Source of the DNA: CAZKFA01 sp964551925
GTDB lineage: Bacteria > Cyanobacteriota > Vampirovibrionia > LMEP-6097
Reading direction: 5' to 3'
Assembly (NCBI GenBank): GCA_964551925.1
Contig: CAZKFA010000032.1
Coordinates: forward strand, 1 to 20,354
DNA length: 20,354 nt
Position numbers and translations under genes: made by a program. Under the pieces are notes generated by a model. That model searched no databases, had not been told where the DNA came from, and saw nothing but the letters and a program-made list of their open reading frames with translations. Shown piece after piece: positions 1-6,059 of this stretch. Within the stretch, counting starts at the first letter, position 1. Each line of letters opens with the position of its first letter.

Positions 1-18
1 GGGTGGTCTTCTACTTTA

Positions 19-31
19 TATACGCTGTATA
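19..31. promoter_or_regulatory. TATAC-N3-GTATA inverted repeat, possible operator (copy 1)
   Basis: A 13-bp inverted repeat (TATAC, GCT, GTATA) followed by GTAA. The same arms and the same following GTAA occur at 3744-3756, where they overlap a promoter. No gene is visible beside this copy because it sits at the window edge. Confidence 0.3.
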
Positions 32-46
32 GTAAGCGAATCCATG

Positions 47-77
47 GATAAAAAACAGTCAATGACTGTTTTTTATC
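47..77. terminator. Perfect 14-bp hairpin, probable bidirectional terminator
   Basis: Arms 47-60 and 64-77 are exact reverse complements around an AAT loop. The arms end in runs of A and T, so either strand would give a hairpin with U-rich flank. It lies about 100 nt beyond the stop of the peroxiredoxin gene on the minus strand, and could also serve a plus-strand gene ending near the left edge. Confidence 0.65.
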
Positions 78-173
78 GTTCTTACGGGGGCTTTTAGTTC
101 TAATTTATGATCTATAGTGACCGCACCCCTGAACCCTCTCTGTCCTTAGATTAGCATAAAGGTTCAAGGCTTC

Positions 174-689
174 TCAAATAGCAGGGTTAAGCTTATCAAA
201 ATCATCCAAAATTACTTGGGCGTGACTGGCTGGATCTACGTTCGGATAGAATTTGGCAATGTGACCACCAGGACTAATAAGGTAAGAGATGCGTTTGATA
301 AAAAAGCCATCGGCGTGATAAAGCTTAGCGACTGTTTTTTTCTCATCAGCAAGTAGTGTAAAAGGCAGATGGTATTTTTCCATAAATTTCTTGTGGCTTG
401 CTGGACTATCAGCGCTAATTCCCAGAACTTGTATCTTTCTTTCTGCAAATCCACTATAGCTATCTCTGATCAAACACGCTTCCTTAGTGCATCCCGGAGT
501 ATCATCTTTAGGATAGAAATAGATCAGCACATATTGCTTAGCATAATCTGATAGTGTGTGAGACTTGGAATCTTGATCTAAAAGCGTAAAATTAGGAGCA
601 GTCGTTAGTATATCCATAATATTGAGTCCTTTTGCTTGGAAATTATTACAACATAAAATAAAGCAGATTAAAAATACTAATAATCTCAT
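174..689 (-). CDS. bcp: PrxQ/Bcp-type thiol peroxiredoxin with N-terminal signal peptide
   Basis: The protein reduces hydroperoxides using a peroxidatic cysteine, normally with thioredoxin as electron donor. It is 171 residues. A thioredoxin-fold AhpC/TSA domain runs from about residue 25 and holds the motif TPGCTKEAC: peroxidatic Cys67 and a resolving Cys72 five residues later, the spacing of the PrxQ/Bcp subgroup. The first 20 residues (Met-Arg, then a Leu/Phe/Ile/Cys-rich stretch ending FQA-K) look like a Sec signal peptide, so the long form should be exported. Met25 (position 617) is a second possible start giving a standard cytosolic Bcp; it has AAGGA 9 nt upstream. I keep the long start because an extended -10-like TGCTAGACT lies exactly 7 nt before it, as at other genes here. 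A thioredoxin gene lies at 14582. Family call is firm; localisation is uncertain. Confidence 0.9.
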   Translation of the reverse strand: MRLLVFLICFILCCNNFQAKGLNIMDILTTAPNFTLLDQDSKSHTLSDYAKQYVLIYFYPKDDTPGCTKEACLIRDSYSGFAERKIQVLGISADSPASHKKFMEKYHLPFTLLADEKKTVAKLYHADGFFIKRISYLISPGGHIAKFYPNVDPASHAQVILDDFDKLNPAI

Positions 690-696
690 GACTTTA

Positions 697-705
697 AGTC
701 TAGCA
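697..705 (-). promoter_or_regulatory. Extended -10-like element (TGCTAGACT) of the peroxiredoxin gene
   Basis: On the minus strand TGC plus TAGACT ends 7 nt before the ATG at 689. No convincing -35 and no ribosome binding site are seen. Transcription would start at or within a base or two of the start codon. Confidence 0.4.
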
Positions 706-772
706 AGTTTTATTGGTGATTAATTTAAAGAAACCCCTAAAGCTTTACTTCATTTGTACGATATGAATACTT

Positions 773-1951
773 ATGCCTTCTAATTTTTTAAAAAGGTTGA
801 TCTGTCTTGGTTTAGCAGCTTTGCTATCGTTAACTTCATTTATTCCAACACCGGCAGCTAGCTATCAGGATTTGACTCCCTTAGAGACCAATAATTCAAA
901 GCTAAAATTACAAATACATAGCGCAAGCACTCGGGTCAATTTGGATTCTGATCCAGAACTTAGATTCCGTATTAGATTAGCAGAATCTATCACCGGATCT
1001 ATTGGTATCAAATTATACAAAAGCTCTGGTGGTGAGCGAGGCAGACTAGTCTCAATGAGGAAACCAAGAATCCCATCTAAAGCTAAATCTATAATTGTTG
1101 ATATGCCTCTCAATGAAATTACAGAGCTCTCAGAGATTATCATTGAACTACTCAGCTCGTCTGGTACTTTGATCAATAGTTACACTACTACTATTACTGC
1201 GACTAGTGAAGTAACGGAAGAAGCAGATATCTTTGGTGGTATTGAAAGCTCAGCGGTTAGCTCTGATATTTTTGTAAAAGAAAGTGGCAATGTCTATGCG
1301 GATAACCTTGAGACCGCTGATCATTTTATTTTTGGTTCTAACCAAGTCGATAATGCTGAGGGAACTAGTGATGATGCCAAATTAATGTTCCTGAGAGGTT
1401 CTAAAGAAGGGGCTTTTAGAGCTGGGCTTGTAACTACGACTGCTTGGGATCTATCTAATATTGGCACGGCATCAGTTGCACTTGGTACCAATACTAAAGC
1501 TAGTGGTGATTACAGTGTTAGCATTGGACACACTAATCAAGCTACAAACCAATCTAGTATTGCTCTTGGTACTAATGCTATTGCATCAGGAATACATTCT
1601 CTTGCCATGGGCAATAATGTGAGTGCCACAGATGATTATTCGATGGTTATTGGCTCAGGCAACTCAGCAGAAGATCCTCTCAATAGTGCTGGAACTGGTC
1701 TCTCTATTGGCTTCAATAGTAACACAGCTACTTTATTTGTCTCATCATCAGCAGGTACTAATACTACTGGACGTGTGGGCATTGGTACTGAGACTCCACA
1801 TGCTGACGTTAAGCTTGATGTCGCTGGTCCACTGAGATTACGTCAACAAGCAGATTTGCCAACTTGTAATAGTGCTGCTAAAGGAATAATAATTTTTTAC
1901 AATAATACTTTTAGAGGTTGTAATGGTTCTGGCTGGCAGTGGTTAAATTAA
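773..1951 (+). CDS. Secreted protein with YadA-head-like 14-residue repeats
   Basis: 392 residues. Residues 1-29 form a Sec signal peptide (Lys/Arg, Leu-rich core, ending PAA-S). Residues about 45-145 are beta-rich with no recognised family. Residues 184-219 carry a FIFGS ... MFLRGSKEGAFRAG segment of a kind found beside YadA-type repeats in bacterial and phage fibre-like proteins. From 234 to about 303 there are four and a half repeats of 14 residues of the type S-x-A-x-G-xx-xxAxGxx, typical of the left-handed beta-roll head of trimeric adhesins. The end has GRVGIGTETPHA, LDVAG and a TCNSAAKG ... GCNGSGWQW tail with a Cys pair. There is no YadA membrane anchor, so it is probably released or held by another protein. 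Fibre or adhesin is an inference. The next gene is a paralog. Confidence 0.7.
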   Translation: MPSNFLKRLICLGLAALLSLTSFIPTPAASYQDLTPLETNNSKLKLQIHSASTRVNLDSDPELRFRIRLAESITGSIGIKLYKSSGGERGRLVSMRKPRIPSKAKSIIVDMPLNEITELSEIIIELLSSSGTLINSYTTTITATSEVTEEADIFGGIESSAVSSDIFVKESGNVYADNLETADHFIFGSNQVDNAEGTSDDAKLMFLRGSKEGAFRAGLVTTTAWDLSNIGTASVALGTNTKASGDYSVSIGHTNQATNQSSIALGTNAIASGIHSLAMGNNVSATDDYSMVIGSGNSAEDPLNSAGTGLSIGFNSNTATLFVSSSAGTNTTGRVGIGTETPHADVKLDVAGPLRLRQQADLPTCNSAAKGIIIFYNNTFRGCNGSGWQWLN

Positions 1952-1952
1952 C

Positions 1953-2732
1953 ATGAAAAGAATATTTTTAATTTTGCTATCTCTTATAGTGACAGTGTTT
2001 CAAGCCAAAGCCACTTTGCCTTTGTTTGTTAAATCCAATTCAAAAGTTTACAGTTCAAGATCAGCAAGTACTGCAAATTTTATTTTTGGTAGTTCTGACA
2101 CTAATGACATCCCTGGATTTAGTGATTACAAAAGAATGTTCTTGCACAAATCCAAAAAATCTTTTGTTTCCGGTTATGATTTCTCTGGCAATACATTTAA
2201 TGATGAGAACCTTGGAGACTCTGCTATTAATCTTGGTTGTACCAACACTACAGCTGCTGATTCGTCTGTTGCTCTTGGCTATCTTTATGATATTGATGCT
2301 TCTGCAACTAATTCTATTAATTTAGGATCGATTAGTCGCTCAACAGGAGCTACTAGTCTTTCTCTTGGTCATTTCATTGATAATCATGGAGATAATGCTA
2401 TTGTTATTGGACGGGGTGGTGGAGTCAACTTAACTTCAAATGAGGACAATAGTTTATCAATAGGTCTTCTGAGTAATCTTCCAACTCTATATGTTACTCC
2501 AGCAGCAGGTTCTAGCACTAGTGGTAGAGTAGGTATAGCTAATAGTGATCCGCACGCGGATGCCGCCTTAGACATTGATGGTGCCATTCGTGTTGCGGTA
2601 GTGAATACTTATCCTACTTGTAATAGTGATACTGCAGGTACTATTGTCTATTATGATCCACACAATAGTTTTAAGGGTTGTGTTTGTCCGAGTGGTTCTT
2701 GTTATTGGACTTTTATAATCGGTCCTATCTAA
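1953..2732 (+). CDS. Second secreted YadA-head-like protein, shorter tandem paralog
   Basis: 259 residues, starting one base after the upstream stop (TAA, C, ATG), so translational coupling is likely. Residues 1-20 form a Sec signal peptide (Lys-Arg, hydrophobic core, FQAKA). It lacks the N-terminal beta domain of its neighbour but keeps the rest in the same order: FIFGS ... KRMFLHKSKKSF, then repeats such as SAINLG, SVALG, SINLG and SLSLG at roughly 14-18-residue spacing, then GRVGIA-SDPHA, LDIDG and a Cys-containing tail. The tail differs in having CVCPSGSCYW, three cysteines close together. No membrane anchor is visible. The pair may form mixed fibres or alternative surface proteins; that is inference. 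Confidence 0.65.
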   Translation: MKRIFLILLSLIVTVFQAKATLPLFVKSNSKVYSSRSASTANFIFGSSDTNDIPGFSDYKRMFLHKSKKSFVSGYDFSGNTFNDENLGDSAINLGCTNTTAADSSVALGYLYDIDASATNSINLGSISRSTGATSLSLGHFIDNHGDNAIVIGRGGGVNLTSNEDNSLSIGLLSNLPTLYVTPAAGSSTSGRVGIANSDPHADAALDIDGAIRVAVVNTYPTCNSDTAGTIVYYDPHNSFKGCVCPSGSCYWTFIIGPI

Positions 2733-3724
2733 ACCAACTCAAACTCTCTATAAGAATCTGGAATCCCAGAATTGGCAAAAATCGCATCTAAATGTGGAAA
2801 GAAAAATTCATCAAGCACATTAGTCACCCATTCGTAGAATTCTTCAATCATATCTTTATCATTGCGACTAATGACATAGCTAGCAGGACAACCCAAGCTG
2901 ACCTTCCCAGAAGCTAATCGGGGAGCAGATTTCCTCAGTTCAATATATGCTTCTTCACTCAGAGCTAGATGACTAGTAACATTGCGCTGTCCAAAATCAA
3001 AGTATCTGTGATTCATTGATCTGAAGCCACGACTCTCGTCGATAGTCTGTTTCATATCATCCCAATTAGTGAACTCTGAGCTACGTAATAGAGCTTCATC
3101 AATCCGTGCTTGCTCTTCATTATCATTAATTGTTAGCATAGAATCTAATTGATTAAAGGCTTTGAGTTCAATTCTGGCAAATTGATTGATGGTATGTAAA
3201 GTAGTGTCGTAAATATTTCTTAGTTGCTCATTACTAATTCTGGTGAAATCATTTTTGTGAGCAAAAAGCTTTGGAAGCAGCTCCAACAGTACTAGTGGAC
3301 GTTGTATGGCATTTTTCAAATTATCATACCAAGTGCTCATATAATCTAGATCTTCACTTGAAGCAGCCTCCTTGTGAAGGCTTCTGGCTAAGGGTTTGAG
3401 ATATTTTTCAAAGGCTACTCTTCTTAAAATTCTATCTATTAATTTTAATGCTTCTCTTAATCCTAAGCTTGGCATCATTCTATGCAAAAACTCCCTCTGA
3501 GCTGATTCTATACCTAAATTATTTGCAGGACTGACTGCTTCTACAAAGGCATCCAAATCCTTAGCCAAATATTGTCCAAAATGAATATAACGAAATGCCT
3601 TGTCTAAAACTTCATCAGGCCAATCCGCCGACTTCAAAGAATAAGATTTAACTCCAAACATGTTATTTACACGATGGGCAAAATTGGGGTCTGCTTGAAT
3701 TCTATTCAAAACCGGCATGCTCAA
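2729..3724 (-). CDS. Hypothetical protein, cytoplasmic and mostly helical
   Basis: I do not recognise this 331-residue protein. It has no signal peptide and no membrane segment. It reads as charged, alpha-helical sequence throughout, with Leu- and Phe-rich helices (for example residues 115-160) and an aromatic, acidic helix near the end (EEFYEWVTNVLDEFFFP). Its stop overlaps the stop of the convergent gene at 1953 by four bases (CTAA at 2729-2732), so there is no room for a terminator between them. A good TATAAT lies 17 nt before the ATG and overlaps a TATAC-N3-GTATA inverted repeat, which suggests regulated transcription. Confidence 0.6.
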   Translation of the reverse strand: MSMPVLNRIQADPNFAHRVNNMFGVKSYSLKSADWPDEVLDKAFRYIHFGQYLAKDLDAFVEAVSPANNLGIESAQREFLHRMMPSLGLREALKLIDRILRRVAFEKYLKPLARSLHKEAASSEDLDYMSTWYDNLKNAIQRPLVLLELLPKLFAHKNDFTRISNEQLRNIYDTTLHTINQFARIELKAFNQLDSMLTINDNEEQARIDEALLRSSEFTNWDDMKQTIDESRGFRSMNHRYFDFGQRNVTSHLALSEEAYIELRKSAPRLASGKVSLGCPASYVISRNDKDMIEEFYEWVTNVLDEFFFPHLDAIFANSGIPDSYREFELV

Positions 3725-3741
3725 AATAATAGCACGTGCTT

Positions 3742-3747
3742 ATTATA
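3742..3747 (-). promoter_or_regulatory. TATAAT -10 of the 2729-3724 gene
   Basis: Exact TATAAT on the minus strand ending 17 nt before the ATG at 3724, predicting a leader of about 10 nt. No clear -35 is seen. Confidence 0.5.
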
Positions 3748-3756
3748 CAGTGTATA
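3744..3756. promoter_or_regulatory. TATAC-N3-GTATA inverted repeat, possible operator (copy 2)
   Basis: TATAC, AGT, GTATA overlapping the -10 of the 2729-3724 gene. It matches the inverted repeat at 19-31 in both arms and in the GTAA that follows (shared 10-mer TGTATAGTAA). Overlap with a -10 is where a repressor site would be expected. Confidence 0.4.
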
Positions 3757-3761
3757 GTAAA

Positions 3762-4508
3762 TTAAAACCTATAAACCAAGCCACAATCAACACTAACACT
3801 AGGAGCCGCATCATTAAGACCTTTGCTGACCCAAGCGATAAGTACCAGATCATCACTGAGAGCATAAGAAGACCCTAAATCTACCGACAAAGGATTGGCT
3901 AAATTATTACTCAGAGACCAAGCACCAAAAATATGGGAAAAGATATTCAGTTCAGGTTTAGGGCTGTAATTAATATTGAAGACATAAGGTAATGACGTAG
4001 CCGTACTAATATTATTAGAATCATTTCGATAGCTGCTAAAATCCAAACTCAAATTCACGATACTGCCAAACTTAGGCAGCCATTGCTTCCCTAACACCAA
4101 CATATAACTATGATCAAAACCTGGGTTACGAAATTCTTTGATGCCAAGTGGAATCTGCCAATCTAATATCATTTCTGTCGATGGCAGATATTTTGATTCA
4201 TTAAGAAATCTAATTTTGCTGCCAACTGAAGTATTGCTGAAACCCGCATCCTGACTATCAATCTGCAATCCTCTACTATGAATTCTAGCTTCTACTCGGT
4301 TCTTGATTAATCCATAACGAAATTTACTATCAATTAAATTATATTGTGAATCTGAATCATAGTGAAATAGTTTTTCTTCTATAATCAACCTACCTTGATC
4401 TGCAATGCCTGGAGAATTACTAGCACCACCAAGCTCAAAATAAAGAGGTTGTTTAGCTAAACTAGCATTAGCTAGAAGGTATAATACAGCTAGAAATACT
4501 AACCTCAT
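3762..4508 (-). CDS. Probable outer-membrane beta-barrel protein, function unknown
   Basis: With the chosen start the protein has 248 residues. It opens with a Sec signal peptide (MRLVFLAVLYLLANASLA, then KQ). The mature part shows repeated amphipathic beta-strands alternating with Asn/Asp/Ser-rich turns, and ends GLVYRF with a terminal Phe, the usual signal for the BAM insertion machinery. The style resembles the uncharacterised outer-membrane families often labelled as phenol-degradation MetA-like, but I cannot assign a substrate. The frame is open back to an ATG at 4655; I reject that start because it buries the signal peptide 49 residues in and overlaps the divergent gene. The ATG at 4508 is preceded by TATAAT at exactly 7 nt. 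Confidence 0.6.
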   Translation of the reverse strand: MRLVFLAVLYLLANASLAKQPLYFELGGASNSPGIADQGRLIIEEKLFHYDSDSQYNLIDSKFRYGLIKNRVEARIHSRGLQIDSQDAGFSNTSVGSKIRFLNESKYLPSTEMILDWQIPLGIKEFRNPGFDHSYMLVLGKQWLPKFGSIVNLSLDFSSYRNDSNNISTATSLPYVFNINYSPKPELNIFSHIFGAWSLSNNLANPLSVDLGSSYALSDDLVLIAWVSKGLNDAAPSVSVDCGLVYRF

Positions 4509-4515
4509 CCTAGCC

Positions 4516-4521
4516 ATTATA
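4516..4521 (-). promoter_or_regulatory. TATAAT -10 of the beta-barrel gene, leaderless geometry
   Basis: Exact TATAAT on the minus strand ending 7 nt before the ATG at 4508. No ribosome binding site. The next ATG upstream (4517) overlaps the hexamer itself, which supports 4508 as the start. Confidence 0.5.
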
Positions 4522-4522
4522 A

Positions 4523-4531
4523 TGCTAAAAT
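4523..4531 (+). promoter_or_regulatory. Extended -10 (TGCTAAAAT) of the 4539 gene, leaderless geometry
   Basis: TGC plus TAAAAT ends 7 nt before the ATG at 4539. It lies one base from the opposing TATAAT at 4516-4521, so the two divergent promoters share the same DNA. Confidence 0.5.
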
Positions 4532-4538
4532 CAGATGA

Positions 4539-4961
4539 ATGATACGATTTGGGGATTGGTCGTTGTTTGGACCTAGGATTGTTCAGGGTAAGAATATTAT
4601 CACCGAACAGCAAATTAGCTCTAGCTTTACAAAATCCTCTAAAGAACAAATACAATCGACGTTAGGAATTGCCTTAATGACTGATGTATCCAGGCGCTCT
4701 GCAAATAAAAATTCTGGCGGTCAAAAAGCAAAAATAAAAGAAGCTTTTCTTAGAATTAGTGATGGGAATGGTTATCCTCTAGAATTACAACTCCTTACTC
4801 GTAATCCAAATAAATTCACTGTCAATATCACCCAAGGACATAAATCAGCGGCTCAGGGTGAGTTAGTTAGACCTTCTGAAGGTGAAGCGGAAGACCTGAG
4901 TAAGACAGAGGGCGGTAAAAAGTTATTAGAACTTATGGATACGCTTATTCAGCAGAGTTAA
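4539..4961 (+). CDS. Small hypothetical protein
   Basis: I do not recognise this 140-residue protein. There is no signal peptide or membrane segment. The first 65 residues are rich in Ser, Gln, Asn and Lys and look flexible (SSSFTKSSKEQ, SRRSANKNSGGQ). Residues 66-110 read as beta strands (AFLRISDG, LELQLLTR, KFTVNITQG), and the end is a short helix (KKLLELMDTLIQQS). It is transcribed divergently from the beta-barrel gene, with only 30 bp between the two start codons. Its 3' end lies 12 bp from the end of plsX on the other strand. The start is supported by the extended -10 at 7 nt. Confidence 0.5.
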   Translation: MIRFGDWSLFGPRIVQGKNIITEQQISSSFTKSSKEQIQSTLGIALMTDVSRRSANKNSGGQKAKIKEAFLRISDGNGYPLELQLLTRNPNKFTVNITQGHKSAAQGELVRPSEGEAEDLSKTEGGKKLLELMDTLIQQS

Positions 4962-4973
4962 AAAACTACAAAT

Positions 4974-6059
4974 CTAAAAACTTGCTTTAATCTTCTCTAC
5001 AACCCGCTCTGTGACCAGAACCTTGGCATGCTTACAAGCATTCTTAATTGCTTCAGCATTAGAACTACCGTGAGAGATTAGAGACACCCCATTCAAACCA
5101 CCAAGCAAAGCACCACCATAAGAAGATGGATCAAAATGATCTTTAATACGATCAAAAGAACCAGAGGCTTTTAGTATTAATGCTGCAAGTTTTTCTACTA
5201 TACCTCTTGTCTTAAACTCTCGTTCAAAACTTTTAGACATCATCTTCAAACCACCTTCTAGTGCCTTAAGATGAATATTACCAACGAAGCCGTCACAGAT
5301 TGCCACATCACAGATATTATCAATTATAGTTTTACCTTCAACATTACCCACGAAATCAATTCTTGATTCCACTTTCAATAACTCATAAACTTCTTTATAT
5401 AAAGTAGTACCTTTGCCAGGTTCTTCACCAACATTGAGTAAGCCGATTCTTGGAATAAATCCACTTTCTCGTAAACCAACATCCTTCATAATATTTGAAG
5501 CACAAAGATCTCCAGCTAATAATATTTTCGCCAGGATATCACCAAGAATTGCGGTTTGTAATATTTGATTAGCAGTTGGTTCAATATTCGAACCAGCATC
5601 AATCAATAACATTCTAGAACTATGTGTTGGAATCAATGTACAAATACAAGGTCTCTCAAAGCCCTCTATGCGACCAAGTTCAAAGAGTGAGGCTGCCGTC
5701 GCGGCTCCCGTATGTCCAGCAGCTATCACAGCATCAGCTTTACCTTCAGCTACTAATCTATTAGCTAGCACTACACTTGACTTCTCTGCACGTTTTACTG
5801 CTCTGGCTGGATTCTTCTCATCCATAGAGATATCATCAGGTGCATCAATCATCTCTATATCAAGATGATTACAACAACCAAGCTCACTATGCAAGATACT
5901 TTCAACAGCCTCTAGCCTACCTGTAAGTATAATTTTGACATCAAGATCACGAGCTGCAAGAATGGCTCCACGAATGATTTCTAGCGGAGCATGGTCTCCA
6001 CCCATGGCATCTATCGCTATAGTAATCTTTTTATTCAAGTTCTTCGATAGGTTCGTCAT
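4974..6059 (-). CDS. plsX: Phosphate acyltransferase PlsX
   Basis: PlsX converts acyl-ACP and phosphate to acyl-phosphate, the acyl donor for PlsY in the first step of glycerophospholipid synthesis, as a peripheral membrane enzyme. The 361 residues match the family's length plus a short N-terminal extension. The diagnostic AIDAMGGDHAP motif is at residues 15-25, followed by AGHTGA, the CDVAICDGFVGN segment and SSYGGALLGGLNG. Its start lies inside the 3' end of gyrA (29-bp overlap), so the two are probably translated in a coupled way; I see no ribosome binding site of its own. Membrane lipid synthesis is thus tied to a gyrase/HU cluster. In many bacteria plsX instead sits with rpmF or the fab genes. 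Confidence 0.95.
   Translation of the reverse strand: MTNLSKNLNKKITIAIDAMGGDHAPLEIIRGAILAARDLDVKIILTGRLEAVESILHSELGCCNHLDIEMIDAPDDISMDEKNPARAVKRAEKSSVVLANRLVAEGKADAVIAAGHTGAATAASLFELGRIEGFERPCICTLIPTHSSRMLLIDAGSNIEPTANQILQTAILGDILAKILLAGDLCASNIMKDVGLRESGFIPRIGLLNVGEEPGKGTTLYKEVYELLKVESRIDFVGNVEGKTIIDNICDVAICDGFVGNIHLKALEGGLKMMSKSFEREFKTRGIVEKLAALILKASGSFDRIKDHFDPSSYGGALLGGLNGVSLISHGSSNAEAIKNACKHAKVLVTERVVEKIKASF

Noticed and set aside
1..173. A possible small RNA or tRNA at the left edge
   Set aside because: No tRNA cloverleaf, tmRNA or SRP signature found; the only clear structure is the terminator hairpin, and the TGAACC/GGTTCA pair (130-135, 161-166) is too weak.
1474..1685. Tandem repeats in DNA within the first YadA-like gene
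   Set aside because: The repeat is at protein level (14 residues); the DNA copies are too diverged to act as a recombining satellite.
4509..4655. A longer start for the beta-barrel gene at 4655
   Set aside because: It places 49 polar residues before an obvious signal peptide and runs over the divergent gene and both promoters; the ATG at 4508 has TATAAT at 7 nt.
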